The notes beneath the pieces were generated by a model, which was not told the origin of the DNA, ran no database searches, and worked only from the letters and a program-made list of their open reading frames with translations. A stretch of 35,238 nt of DNA, taken from Verrucomicrobiales bacterium. Lineage in GTDB: Bacteria; Verrucomicrobiota; Verrucomicrobiia; Limisphaerales; UBA9464. The DNA is taken from NCBI GenBank assembly GCA_027483345.1, contig JAIXUV010000163.1, positions 1 through 35,238 of the forward strand, given 5' to 3'. The position numbers and the translations under genes were made by a program. Of the stretch, positions 1 through 9,217 are shown in pieces (positions within the stretch are counted from its first letter, which is position 1; the number at the start of each line of letters is the position of its first letter).

Positions 1-10
1 CCGCTGCGGC

Positions 11-1252
11 TCAGGCCTCGGAGGACGGCGACGGGGACGGCGGCGGGTACTCGCCTTCCCAACGGGCCATGACGGCGGTGGCGAGGCAGTTGCCGACCAG
101 GTTCACGGTGGTGCGCGCCATGTCCATCAGCTCGTCGACGCCGATGATCAGCAGGATGCCCTCCAGCGGCAGGTCGAAGCTGACCAGCGTTCCGGCGAGG
201 ATCACCTGGGAGGCGCGGGGGATCCCGGCCATGCCCTTCGAGGTCAGCATCAGGGTCAGCATCAGCGTGACCTGCTGTCCGACCGAGAGGTCCTTGCCGG
301 CGGCCTGGGCGATGAAGATCGAGGCCACGGCGAGGTAGAGCGTGGAGCCGTCGAGGTTGAAGGAATAGCCGAGCGGCATCACGAAGCTGACGATCCGCTT
401 GGGCACGCCGAACGACACGAGACGCTTCATGGCGTCGGGCATGGCGGCGTCGGAGGAGGTCGTCGTGAAGGCGAGGAGGATCGGTTCCTTGAGCAGGCGG
501 AGGAACTTCATCACCGGCACGCGGGCCCAGAGCGCGGCCGGCAGCAGCACCAGCACGCAGAAGACCGCGAGGGCGGCGTAGAGGGTGCCGATGAGGTGGG
601 CGAGGTTGATCAGGACCTTCAGGCCGCTGTGTCCGACGGTGTAGGCCATGGCGGCTCCGATGCCGATCGGGGCGAAGTTCATCACCAGCGCGGTGAACTT
701 GAACATGACCTCGGCCAGCGACTCGCAGAACCGGAGCATCGGTTCACGCGGTCCTTCCGGCACCTGGGCGAGGGCTACGCCGAAGACGAGCGCGAAGAAG
801 ACCACCTGGAGGACGTCGTTGGCCGCGGCGGCCGCGAAGAAGCTCTTCGGCACGATGTGCTCGATGATCCCGGCGAAGGTGACCTTGGTGGACGTCACCG
901 TGGTCGCGGCGGAACCGGCGGCCGGAAGGACGACCCCGACGCCGGGCTTGGAGAGGTTCACGGCCACCAGGCCGATCACCAGCGCCGCCGTGGTCACGAT
1001 CTCGAAGTACACGATCGAGCGGAACCCGAGCCGGCCCACCGCCTTGAGGTCGCCGCTGTGGCCGGCGATCCCGACCACCAGGGTGCTGAACACCAAGGGC
1101 ACCAGGATGCACTTGATCATGTTCAGGAAGACGTTCGAGACGACCTTCAGCTCCTGGGAGGGGCCGGGAAAGGCGTAGCCCAACGCCACGCCGCCGATCA
1201 TGGCGACGAAGATCCAGTGGGTGAGGGAAATGCTCCGGAGGGTTCGCCACAT
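11..1252 (-). CDS. Dicarboxylate/amino acid:cation symporter (GltP/DctA family)
   Basis: Inner-membrane secondary transporter of the DAACS family, taking up glutamate/aspartate or C4-dicarboxylates with H+ or Na+. From the chosen start it is 413 residues, the usual length. Visible family marks: N-terminal RSISLTHWIF followed by the first hydrophobic helix; the serine/threonine loop AFTTTSSDAAMP; the GYSFNLDGST helix break; TSKGMAGIPRASQ; and the final helix MARTTVNLVGNCLAT. In that last motif the position that is Asp in archaeal sodium-coupled homologues is Asn, as in the bacterial GltT/DctA types, so proton coupling is plausible (inference). The ATG at 1252 is preferred because family members start just before this helix. 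An upstream in-frame ATG at 1336 would add 28 arginine- and proline-rich residues. No clear Shine-Dalgarno precedes either. Divergent from aroK. The substrate cannot be fixed from sequence. Confidence 0.9.
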   Translation of the reverse strand: MWRTLRSISLTHWIFVAMIGGVALGYAFPGPSQELKVVSNVFLNMIKCILVPLVFSTLVVGIAGHSGDLKAVGRLGFRSIVYFEIVTTAALVIGLVAVNLSKPGVGVVLPAAGSAATTVTSTKVTFAGIIEHIVPKSFFAAAAANDVLQVVFFALVFGVALAQVPEGPREPMLRFCESLAEVMFKFTALVMNFAPIGIGAAMAYTVGHSGLKVLINLAHLIGTLYAALAVFCVLVLLPAALWARVPVMKFLRLLKEPILLAFTTTSSDAAMPDAMKRLVSFGVPKRIVSFVMPLGYSFNLDGSTLYLAVASIFIAQAAGKDLSVGQQVTLMLTLMLTSKGMAGIPRASQVILAGTLVSFDLPLEGILLIIGVDELMDMARTTVNLVGNCLATAVMARWEGEYPPPSPSPSSEA

Positions 1253-1370
1253 CGCGTGGCCAGCTTCGCCGCAAGGGCGACGACGAGACAAGCGGGCGGT
1301 TGTCGAAGTGGCCGGAACCGGCACGGATTCCGACATTCCACGGCCGCGCGGCCGCCGCTACCTTCCCGCC

Positions 1371-1943
1371 GTGCCACCGAAGAGACAGTACCGCAACATC
1401 GCCCTGGTGGGGTTCATGGGTGTGGGGAAGTCCACGGTCGGGCAGATCCTCGCGTCGAACCTGGGATTCGAGTTCGTGGACACGGACCGCGTCATCGAGT
1501 CCGCCACCGGCCGTCGGATCGCGGACATCTTCGCCCAGGATGGGGAACCGGCGTTCCGGGCGCTGGAGTCCTCGTTGGCGACCCAGCTCGAGGCCCGTTC
1601 CGGACTGGTGATCTCGACCGGCGGCGGCTTCGTGGTGAACCCGGCCAACCTCGAGTCGTTGCGCCGCCATGCGCTGGTGGTCTGCCTGTGGGCTTCGCCG
1701 GGAGTGATCCACGAACGGGTTCGGCATCAGAGCCATCGTCCCCTGCTGCAGACCCCGGACCCCCAGGCCAAGATCGCCGAACTGCTCGAGAAGCGGCGTC
1801 CCGCGTACCAGGAATCGGACATCCTCGTGGGTGTCGATTTCCGCAGCGCCTCGGAGACCGCCCGGCAGGTGGCCAACAGCTTCCGTCGGCTCCAGTCCGA
1901 ATCGGATGGCCACGCGGCGTCCACCGGCGGACGGGCTCCCTAG
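1371..1943 (+). CDS. aroK: Shikimate kinase
   Basis: Cytoplasmic shikimate kinase, fifth step of the shikimate pathway: ATP-dependent phosphorylation of shikimate to shikimate 3-phosphate. The protein has 190 residues, typical for AroK/AroL. Visible motifs: P-loop GFMGVGKST at residues 14-22; the shikimate/Mg-binding DTD at 37-39; FRALE around 62-66 with the shikimate-contacting Arg; the GGG motif at 84-86; a lid with RPLL; and the late KRRPAY adenine-binding region. The frame is open from 1200, but the kinase fold begins just after a GTG at 1371 (VPPKRQYRNIALVGF), so that start is chosen; no strong Shine-Dalgarno is visible. The stop is TAG. It is a lone gene, divergent from the symporter and followed directly by the first copy of a direct repeat. 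Confidence 0.93.
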   Translation: MPPKRQYRNIALVGFMGVGKSTVGQILASNLGFEFVDTDRVIESATGRRIADIFAQDGEPAFRALESSLATQLEARSGLVISTGGGFVVNPANLESLRRHALVVCLWASPGVIHERVRHQSHRPLLQTPDPQAKIAELLEKRRPAYQESDILVGVDFRSASETARQVANSFRRLQSESDGHAASTGGRAP

Positions 1944-1977
1944 CGGTCCGCTTCGTCCGCATCGAACCTCGGCCCGG

Positions 1978-2127
1978 CCCATTAGGGACACGTTCCTAAG
2001 CTGCCCGTCCCCAAGCTGCCGATCCGGGACGTGCTGGCAAGGTGCTCTACTGGACGTGGGTCCTGTGCAGCTGGTTGGGCTGTCCCTTCAGTGAAATCCG
2101 TGTCTCACCAATATAGCGCGAGCGGAC
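1978..2127. repeat. Direct repeat, copy 1 (long form, ~150 bp)
   Basis: Near-identical to 9793-9927. It starts CCCATTAGGGACACGT and ends around AGCGCGAGCGGAC. In the ~90 bp core the copies differ at only about three bases (near 2056-2070). This copy carries an imperfect tandem duplication of a 15-mer (1991-2005 and 2006-2020, two differences); copy 2 has a single unit. A small hairpin lies at its left end: TTAGGGAC (1982-1989), loop AC, GTTCCTAA (1992-1999). No convincing reading frame lies inside. Such noncoding repeats are often nonautonomous element ends or REP-like units, but I do not recognise this family. The 3' part contains the oligonucleotide GTGAAATCCGTGTC, also found near 27.1 and 28.4 kb. 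Confidence 0.85.
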
Positions 2128-2192
2128 GGCTCGGTAGGACGTGTCCCCAATCAAGGTCTGATTTCGTGCCGAAAAATCGACTGACCGAAATA

Positions 2193-2672
2193 TCACTTTG
2201 CAGTCGCCTCCGCCTGCTTGAATGCCAAATCCATTTGATCTTCAGAAGGCCAAGAAGATCGCATCGGCGGAGGAAAGCCGCCGTCACAATACCCGGTAAT
2301 AGTATAAGCAGCTTCTCTTCGAACGGTCGTGTAACGTCGAATGCGAAAGGGTGATTTAATCCCAGTGGTAACGCCAGCGGACGGGCAACGATCTTCCTTA
2401 TACTTGGAGAGCACTTTCACATCTTTGACATCGATCCAGTTTGTGACGCCATTCAAAGGTGCAAAAACCGTCAATTCCCACGGCCCTTCTGAACCTGCAA
2501 ACCAACTCTCCCGTTTCAGCAGCATCAAAAACCTTTCTGGATTCTACCGCCATCTTCCACGTTCCAACTCCAATCGCATGTTCCAGGTAGACGGTTTCGA
2601 ATCACACCCCGCGATCAACAGGGCAAGAACAACAACTCGATACATTCTTGTTGCATTCAATAGCTTAGGCAT
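2193..2672 (-). pseudogene. Small lipoprotein gene interrupted by an in-frame TAG
   Basis: Reading leftward from ATG 2672 (or ATG 2645), the frame encodes a lipoprotein signal: positive start, hydrophobic VVVLALLIAGC with lipobox Cys, then Asp. It runs to a TAG at 2544-2546 and then stays open in the same frame for 117 more codons to 2193, through EGPWELTVFAPLNGVTNW and a final FPPPMRSSWPSEDQMDLAF. The whole would be about 159 residues. The signal peptide is split from its body by one amber codon, so this looks like a nonsense-mutated gene; an internal ATG at 2525 could start a 110-residue product without the signal. The stretch is noticeably more AT-rich than its neighbours, suggesting foreign origin (inference). 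The function is unknown. Confidence 0.55.
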
Positions 2673-2827
2673 ACGGGCGGTCTGTGTTTACCTTTGCCGG
2701 AAGGCGGGCAGGAGACGTGTCCCTTGTTGCTTCTGTCAGGGCAAGGGGGGCCCCGTGACCCACTGACAATGTGGTTGCCGGAGCCAAACTGAAGCAATCA
2801 CCGTCCCCTTCAAACCGCCGTTTGCCC

Positions 2828-4483
2828 ATGTTCGCCAAACTTGCCCAACACGCCCGTGCGTTCCTGTTTGCCTGCGTTTGCGCCATCGCCGCGCGGGCCG
2901 ATCAGGTCGCGTCCCAGACCCACGCCGGAGTGACCTACGTCCTGATGGCTTCGCCCAACGAGATCCGTCGCTATGACCTCGCCGCGAAGTCGTTCCTGCC
3001 GGCGCTGGCGTTGACCAACGAACCGACGGCTTTCCTGGTGGATGACTCGGGCATTTACGTCGCGTTGGGGCGACAGGTCAACCGGCGCTCGTTGTCCGGC
3101 GGCACGCCCACGCACTTGGCCAACGCCTCCGCCCCGGTGAGGTCCCTCCTGGCGTGGAACAACCTTCTCTACTTGGTCTTTCCGGCCTATCCCTACGGCA
3201 ACTTCCTCAGCGTGGACAAGGCGTCCGGGATGATCCGGGGCACGGCGCAATTCACCTACGACGCCTACATTGGCGCCAGCATCTCCGCGACGCTGGGCAA
3301 GATCTACGGGCGCGACGAGGGCCTGTCGCCGGACGACATCCAGATGCTGACCCTCAACGCGGACGGCACGTTTGGCACCTCCGTGGACAGCCCATATCAC
3401 GGCGCCTACCCGGGCGCCTCGAAAACGTGGTGTTTTCCCGGTGGCCTGAAGGTGGCCGACAACGCAGGGATCATCTACAACGCATCCGACCTCACATTCA
3501 GCGGCAGCTTCGGCGGCGGAGTCACTGACCTCGCCTTCATCGGGGACACGCTTCCGGTCGTCCTGCGGAACAACGAGGTCATCGGCTTCTCCCAAGCCCT
3601 GCTCGAAACCGGCCGCACGACGTTGGCCTCCACGGCCGCGCAAACCCTCGCGGTCCACGGGACCAATCTCTTCGCCTTCACCTCGACGGCGGGGGACACC
3701 ACGGTTGAGATCGTTCCAACGGCCCGGCTGAATCCGCCCGAACCCGGCGCGGCCATTGATCCAAGGGGCCTGGCCTACAGGCCGGACCAGACCTTCATGG
3801 ACCGGGACGGCACCGTCGTCCTGCATAGCAAGAACAACCTCAGCCTGTTCCGGTGGTCCGTTGGCCAGCGGGCCTACGTCGCCACGATCCCGCTGACCCG
3901 GGCGGCCACCCATGTCGCCTATTCGCCGGACTTGCACCGGGTGTTCCTGGGGCAGGAGTCGGGGCAGATTTCGCAGATCCGCCTGGCCGATGGCATACGG
4001 GAGGAGCCGTTCGCCGCTTCGCCCCAGCGAATCCTGGGGATGGCGTCGGTCGGGAACCGGCTGATGGTCTGCGATGCGGCCAGCCCGTGGGTGACGCATT
4101 ACGTTTACGACGGTGCGGGAACGCGCCTTTCGAGCCGGGACTGGAATCATTTCTCCCGCAGCTACGAGTGGAGTCCCACAAACCGGCGGCTCTATTTCTT
4201 CCGCGACGACACCAGCCCGAACGACTTGCTGTCCGAGGAAATCACGGCCGACGGGCAATTGCAGCCGCCGGTGGACTCGCCCTATCACGGCGAGCTGCTG
4301 GTGCCCGTGCACCCGATCCGGCCCAACGGCGACGGTTCCCAGGTGCTGCTGGGGTCGGGGCAGATCTTTGACGGTTCGACGCTCCAGTTGCGCAACAGTC
4401 TCGCCAACCCCGTCGGCGACGCGGTCTGGATGGAAGGACGGCTTGTCACCGTCCGCGAGATCGGCGGCGGCACCCAGGTGTAG
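2828..4483 (+). CDS. Secreted propeller-like protein, N-terminal part of a gene split by an amber codon
   Basis: The ATG at 2828 is chosen because it opens a Sec signal peptide (MFAKLAQHARAFLFACVCAI, then AARA before D25). The frame is open 19 codons further upstream. The rest (to residue 551) is one beta-propeller-like module of unknown function, homologous to the module at about 5540-7200 of the next frame. Shared landmarks: DSPYHG at about 3385 and again at about 4274, DWNHFSRSYEW, and FFRDDTSPNDL. The frame ends at TAG 4481-4483 directly after GGGTQV. The equivalent place in the second module reads TQVQRW, with CAG where this gene has TAG. The same frame stays open after the stop and leads straight into the frame at 4571. 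It is therefore the first quarter of a ~2,080-codon gene carrying a probable C-to-T nonsense change, or a sequencing error. The product would be exported. Confidence 0.75.
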   Translation: MFAKLAQHARAFLFACVCAIAARADQVASQTHAGVTYVLMASPNEIRRYDLAAKSFLPALALTNEPTAFLVDDSGIYVALGRQVNRRSLSGGTPTHLANASAPVRSLLAWNNLLYLVFPAYPYGNFLSVDKASGMIRGTAQFTYDAYIGASISATLGKIYGRDEGLSPDDIQMLTLNADGTFGTSVDSPYHGAYPGASKTWCFPGGLKVADNAGIIYNASDLTFSGSFGGGVTDLAFIGDTLPVVLRNNEVIGFSQALLETGRTTLASTAAQTLAVHGTNLFAFTSTAGDTTVEIVPTARLNPPEPGAAIDPRGLAYRPDQTFMDRDGTVVLHSKNNLSLFRWSVGQRAYVATIPLTRAATHVAYSPDLHRVFLGQESGQISQIRLADGIREEPFAASPQRILGMASVGNRLMVCDAASPWVTHYVYDGAGTRLSSRDWNHFSRSYEWSPTNRRLYFFRDDTSPNDLLSEEITADGQLQPPVDSPYHGELLVPVHPIRPNGDGSQVLLGSGQIFDGSTLQLRNSLANPVGDAVWMEGRLVTVREIGGGTQV

Positions 4484-4570
4484 TCGTGGCGCACCGACAC
4501 CTTTGCTCCGGTTGCCTCCCGCCAGCTGGCGGGTACGCTGATTCGGCTGCTGCGCTCGGGCGACAGCCTG

Positions 4571-7500
4571 GTGGCCATCACCTCGCATGAGGGCGCCCCC
4601 CGGTTCCACCTCCTCGACGGCACGCTGGCAGTGACCTTTTCCTCACCCGTCCTGCCGGCGGCCCCGAGCGGGCTGGCGGCGGCGGACATCGGTCCCGACT
4701 CGATCGAGCTCACTTGGCACGACGAGTCCGACAACGAAGACAAGTTCGTGGTCGAACAACTGAACCAGGTCACCGGCATCTGGCAGCCGGCCGGCGAAGT
4801 GGCCGCCGAGGTGACGAGCCTGACCGTGACCGGACTGCCGTATCTGACCCTGCAGGAATTCCGGGTCCGCGCCGTCAATTCGGTCGGCAGTTCCGCGGCG
4901 GCCGGGCCGCTCGCGGTGCGCACGCTGCCGGATCCCCGCAGCCCGCTAGGTCCGCCGTTCGAGCTGCGGATTACCCGGGTGCTCGGAACCTCGGCCGAGC
5001 TGGCCTGGCGCGACAACGCCAGCAATGAGGATGGGTTCAGATTGGAACGCCGGGCCGCCAGTTCGGCGACGTGGACCACCGTCTTCCTGTCCGGACCGAA
5101 TGTGACCTCCTTCACCGACCCGGGTCTCGCCACCAGCCGGAGCTATTTCTACCGGATATCGGCGTTCAACGCATTCTCCCCGTCCGAACTGTCGCCGGAG
5201 CTGCGGGTGACGACCTTGCTCAGCAACCAGTTGCCACCAGCCGACCCGGCGAATCTCAACGCGGCCGAAGCGGCACCAACACAGGTCACGCTTCGGTGGG
5301 ATGACCGGTCGTCCAACGAGGACGGGTTCACCCTCTGGCGGGCCGAGGCTCCCGAATTCGTCTGGAGCGAGTTGGGTCGCACGCCGGCAAATGCCAACAC
5401 CTATGTGGATGCAACGGCCAAGCCGGGGACCAGCTATCGCTACGGCGTCGGTTCCTTCAATGCCTTCGGCGGTTCGGTAATGGGGGCGGCCTACATCCAA
5501 GTGACCACGCCGCCGCTGGGCGGGAACTACCTCGGGATGTCCCAGCGTCTGGGTGACATCGTGTATCTGGCCTTTGACGGTCCGAACCGGGTCGAACGGT
5601 TCAACCTCGCCAGCGGAAGCTGGCTGGCGAGCCTGCCTTTGTCCGAAACGCCCACTGCTTTCCGAGCTGAAGCCGAGGGGCTCTACCTGAGCTTCGGCCG
5701 CCGAACGGTCCGCCTCGGCTTGGGCGGCACGAATGAGACTTTCCTCGCGAATTCCTCGGAGAACATCCGGTTCCTGTTCACCCACGGCGAGCGGCTCTAT
5801 CTCAGTCCCAATGGCACGCGGTTCCTGTCGCTGAACCGGCAGACCGGCGCCCTCATCGCCGAAGCCTCAGCCGGCTGGTATAGCTGGCAGCCGGGCATCG
5901 CGGTCGCCCAGACGTTGGGTCGGGTCTTTGCTGCGAGCGCCGGGGTGAGTCCCGCCGACGTCATCCAACTCGAACTGAGATCCGACGGTTCCCTTGGAAA
6001 CAGCAGCGACAGCCCCTATCACGGCGGGTATCCCATCGGCACCGCCGTGTATCTGTTTCCGGACGAACACCGGCTCGTGGACAACTCCGGGATACTCTAC
6101 AACACCGGCGACCTGAGCTATCAGGGCAGTCTCGGCGGAGCGTTCGACGACCTCGTGTTCCATGGGGCGGATGTGCCGGTGATCCTGCGCGACCGAACTC
6201 TGGTCGCGTTTTCGAACACGCTCATCGAAACCGGCCGGCGCGAACTGCCCGCAAAACCGGCCCGCATCTTCCTCGCCGGCGGCGAAATTGCCGTGTTCAC
6301 CCCCGACCGCAGCAGCCTGCACGGACTGGCGGTCACCCGTGTGCCGCTCGCCGAGCTCAATCCGGCCGAACCGGGTGAAGCGCCCCGTTTGGCCGGCCTG
6401 AAGTTTTCCCCCGAGGATGCGTTCCTGGACCGCGAAAATGTCCTCCATCTGTTCAGCCAGCAGCACGCCGCGCTGTTCCGCTGGTCGCCGGCCCGCCGGG
6501 AGGAACTGGAATCCTACCCGCTGGCGTCCGCGCCCAAGTTTGCCGCGTATTCGGCGAGCCTGAACCGGTTCTATTTTGCGAGGGCCAACGGGGTCATGAC
6601 GCAAATTCGGCCCGAAGTTTCCCGGTCTGAGGAGGGTTTCGCGACCCTCGGCGCCGGCGCCCGCGGTCTTGCCACGGCGGGTGAATTTGTCTTCGCAGTC
6701 GAGAACTCCGGCGCTTGGGGTGCGTCCCATGTCACCTTCGACCCGGAAGGACGGCGGCTGGATTACCGGGACTGGAACTACTACTCGCGCACCTACGTCT
6801 GGAATCCCGCATTGCGCCGGATGTTCTTCTTCCGTGACGACACCAGCCCCAACGACCTGCACTTCGAGGAGATTGGCACGAATGGCAAATTCGGAGCCGC
6901 GGGCGACTCGCCCTACCACGGTGAGTTGATTCCGATGCCCCCCATCCGCGTGCGTCCCGACGGCAGTGCCGTGTTGCTGGGGTCCGGAATCCTCTATGAC
7001 GCCACGACGCTGGCCCGGGCCAATTCCCTGCCCAACGAGATCCGGGATGCCGCGTGGCGGGGGGCCATCCTCTTCACGGTCCGGGAAATCGCGGGGGTGA
7101 CCCAGGTGCAGCGCTGGTCCTCCACCCTCGCCCAGACCGCCACCGCCCAGTTCGACGGCCAACCGCTCCGGATCTGGACGCTGCCAACGGGACTTCTCGT
7201 GCTGACCGTCGAGGCCGGCCAGCCGCGCATGACGTTGTTCGATGACGGGCTGGGCATGCTGTTCCAGAGCCCGATCAACCTCCCGCCGACCGGCATTTCG
7301 GCGCTTCCGTCCGAGTTCAGGGAGAACACTCCGGCCGGCTCGACGATCTCGATCCTCCAGGCCGAGGACCCGAATCCCAATGACGTGCTTCGCTTCGAGT
7401 TGGTGAATGACGCCGACGGCCGGTTTCAGCTCCGGGGCGACACCCTCATCCTGGCCCGCACAGTGGACCGAGAAGCCACCTCGACCCTGTCGCCGGTTAT

Positions 7501-9073
7501 CCGGGTGATGGATCCCTACGGCGAATCCTTCACGCGTACAGTCTTGTTCACGGTGCTCAACGAGAATGAGCCACCCACGGCGATCGGCCTCATGCCGGAC
7601 GACCTCGTGCCGGAAAACGCACCGGTGGACAGCACGGTGGCCCAGCTCCAGGTCGCAGACCCAGACGTCGGGGACACCCACACCCTGACTCTGCTCGACG
7701 ATTCGGGCGGACGCTTCCAGCTGCAAGGCTCGCAGGTCGTCCTGAAGGCTCCGCTCTCATTTGCCGCGGCGACCTCGCACATACTCCGCGTGCGCGCCAC
7801 CGACGCCGGCGGCTTGTCCTTGGAACGCAGCCTGACGGTGAAGGTGGTCGAGGTCATTCCCCAGCCGCCCACCGGCGAAGTGGTGCTGCGTTTCGAAAGC
7901 GGCTCCCGCCAGGACGTCACGGTCTGGAACGAAGCCGGTTTCACGGTTCGCTCGGGCGCCTTTGAGCTGATTCCGACGGCCGAGACCAACGCGCCCGCGT
8001 CCGGCTCCGGGCACCTGCGGAACGTGGCCGCCGGCGGAACCCTCACGTTGCGACACCGGTCCAACCTCCCGTTTCAACTGCTGTCCCTGTCCCTGGCGGA
8101 ACTGGGTGGCCCGCCTCGCGTCACGATGGTGCGCGAAACCGTCTCCGGAACACGGCTTACCAACATCCTCGCGCTCGACGGGGTGGCCGATGGTTCCGGC
8201 CCGCTCCGTGATTTCCAGGAATTCCAGGTCGCGTCCGCTGGTGCCCCGCTGACGGCCATCTCCCTCTCCGGTGGCGGATTCGCGCTCGACGACGCGACCT
8301 TCCAGGTTGGCGCCGACACAGCCTTGCCGGTGGTCAGGATCAACGCGGTCCGCAACGGTTTTGAACCGACGCCCGGGATGGCCGACGTCCCGCCGTTCCA
8401 GCACACCGCACGGTCCGTCTTGCGCCGCCTGGGTTCCACAGCGTCACGCCTGACGGTGCAGCTTGGGCTGGCCGGCACCGCGACCTACTTCAGTGACTAC
8501 TTCGTCGAAGGCTTGGGGGCGAACCGGACCGTGACCTTCGAACCCGGTCAGTCCGACCTGATGCTCGAAATCTTCCCGCTGCCGGATGCCATGAATGAAG
8601 TCGCCGAGACGGCCGTGCTCAATGTCCTACCCGGCTCCAGCTACGCGATCGGCACGGCAAGATCCGCGGTCGTGACCCTGCATGACACCGCGTTCGGAGC
8701 GTGGCTCGCCGTCCGGTGGCCGGGGGCGACGGCCGAGACCAACCTCGCCGCGACCGGAGATCCCGATGGCAACGGGCTCGACAACTTCAGCGAGTTCGCG
8801 CTGGGAGCCGATCCAGGGAACGCCTTGGACCGGCCCAAGCCATGGGCGGACGTGGCCGGCAACCGATTCCGACTGCATGTGCCCCGAAGCCGCCTGGCCG
8901 CTTCCGCCCGGGTCGTGCTCGAAACGACGACGGACTTGGATCACTGGGTCCCGTTGGACCTCGTTCCGTCCGCCACGTCCACGGAAGGCGCGGACGAGGT
9001 GTTGAACTACGAATTCAACCTGGAGCCACCGGCGCGGTTTGTCCGCTGGGCCCTCCGTCCAAATACCCCTTAA
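4571..9073 (+). CDS. Giant secreted multidomain protein (FN3, propeller, cadherin-like, Calx-beta-like), C-terminal part of split gene
   Basis: 1,500 codons from a GTG, in the same frame as the preceding gene and separated from it only by TAG 4481; translation from this GTG alone would lack any signal peptide. Domains in order, by my reading: three fibronectin type III repeats (about 30-118, 124-215, 221-312), each with an (S/D)NED(G/K)F motif; a propeller-like module (about 315-890) repeating the N-terminal one, with DSPYHG twice and FFRDDTSPNDL; two cadherin-like repeats (905-1000, 1000-1095; PPTGISALPSEFREN, then PPTAIGLMPDDLVPEN); a beta-sandwich (1098-1250); a Calx-beta-like domain (1252-1375); and a C-terminal calcium-binding-type DPDGNGLDNFSEFALGADP segment common in Verrucomicrobiota secreted proteins. 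Likely an extracellular adhesin or matrix protein (inference). There is no PEP-CTERM tail. Confidence 0.8.
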   Translation: MAITSHEGAPRFHLLDGTLAVTFSSPVLPAAPSGLAAADIGPDSIELTWHDESDNEDKFVVEQLNQVTGIWQPAGEVAAEVTSLTVTGLPYLTLQEFRVRAVNSVGSSAAAGPLAVRTLPDPRSPLGPPFELRITRVLGTSAELAWRDNASNEDGFRLERRAASSATWTTVFLSGPNVTSFTDPGLATSRSYFYRISAFNAFSPSELSPELRVTTLLSNQLPPADPANLNAAEAAPTQVTLRWDDRSSNEDGFTLWRAEAPEFVWSELGRTPANANTYVDATAKPGTSYRYGVGSFNAFGGSVMGAAYIQVTTPPLGGNYLGMSQRLGDIVYLAFDGPNRVERFNLASGSWLASLPLSETPTAFRAEAEGLYLSFGRRTVRLGLGGTNETFLANSSENIRFLFTHGERLYLSPNGTRFLSLNRQTGALIAEASAGWYSWQPGIAVAQTLGRVFAASAGVSPADVIQLELRSDGSLGNSSDSPYHGGYPIGTAVYLFPDEHRLVDNSGILYNTGDLSYQGSLGGAFDDLVFHGADVPVILRDRTLVAFSNTLIETGRRELPAKPARIFLAGGEIAVFTPDRSSLHGLAVTRVPLAELNPAEPGEAPRLAGLKFSPEDAFLDRENVLHLFSQQHAALFRWSPARREELESYPLASAPKFAAYSASLNRFYFARANGVMTQIRPEVSRSEEGFATLGAGARGLATAGEFVFAVENSGAWGASHVTFDPEGRRLDYRDWNYYSRTYVWNPALRRMFFFRDDTSPNDLHFEEIGTNGKFGAAGDSPYHGELIPMPPIRVRPDGSAVLLGSGILYDATTLARANSLPNEIRDAAWRGAILFTVREIAGVTQVQRWSSTLAQTATAQFDGQPLRIWTLPTGLLVLTVEAGQPRMTLFDDGLGMLFQSPINLPPTGISALPSEFRENTPAGSTISILQAEDPNPNDVLRFELVNDADGRFQLRGDTLILARTVDREATSTLSPVIRVMDPYGESFTRTVLFTVLNENEPPTAIGLMPDDLVPENAPVDSTVAQLQVADPDVGDTHTLTLLDDSGGRFQLQGSQVVLKAPLSFAAATSHILRVRATDAGGLSLERSLTVKVVEVIPQPPTGEVVLRFESGSRQDVTVWNEAGFTVRSGAFELIPTAETNAPASGSGHLRNVAAGGTLTLRHRSNLPFQLLSLSLAELGGPPRVTMVRETVSGTRLTNILALDGVADGSGPLRDFQEFQVASAGAPLTAISLSGGGFALDDATFQVGADTALPVVRINAVRNGFEPTPGMADVPPFQHTARSVLRRLGSTASRLTVQLGLAGTATYFSDYFVEGLGANRTVTFEPGQSDLMLEIFPLPDAMNEVAETAVLNVLPGSSYAIGTARSAVVTLHDTAFGAWLAVRWPGATAETNLAATGDPDGNGLDNFSEFALGADPGNALDRPKPWADVAGNRFRLHVPRSRLAASARVVLETTTDLDHWVPLDLVPSATSTEGADEVLNYEFNLEPPARFVRWALRPNTP

Positions 9074-9074
9074 G

Positions 9075-9124
9075 CGGGCTAGTTGAAGCCCGTACTTGTT
9101 CCAGCTGGCCGTGAAGCCGGCTGG
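9075..9124 (+). terminator. Two hairpins just after the giant gene
   Basis: CGGGCT (9075-9080), loop AGTTGA, AGCCCG (9087-9092) starts two bases after the TAA stop and is followed by TACTTGTT, a weak T-rich tract. A second imperfect hairpin follows: CCAGCTGGC (9101-9109), loop CGTGAA, GCCGGCTGG (9116-9124). Either could end transcription of the rightward gene; the first fits better. No long T-run, so confidence is moderate. Confidence 0.4.
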
Positions 9125-9217
9125 ACGGTTCCGATTGTGGGCGAAGACTGAGGCCTTGTATTCCTCCAGCAGCCAGCTTCCAACAGAGGGTCTGTCCCGA
9201 ATGGCTCTCAATTGGGC

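Noticed and set aside
2665..2886. A 73-codon leftward frame at the start of the giant gene
   Set aside because: It overlaps the upstream region and signal-peptide codons on the other strand and has no family match.
2544..4483. Amber (TAG) reassigned to an amino acid in this genome
   Set aside because: aroK, the AraC gene, the gene at 27120 and the DUF4038 gene all end with TAG at natural positions, so TAG is an ordinary stop here.
2810..7726. Long leftward frames (2810-4609, 5867-7726) under the giant gene
   Set aside because: Antisense shadows; composition follows the sense codons and no motif is visible.
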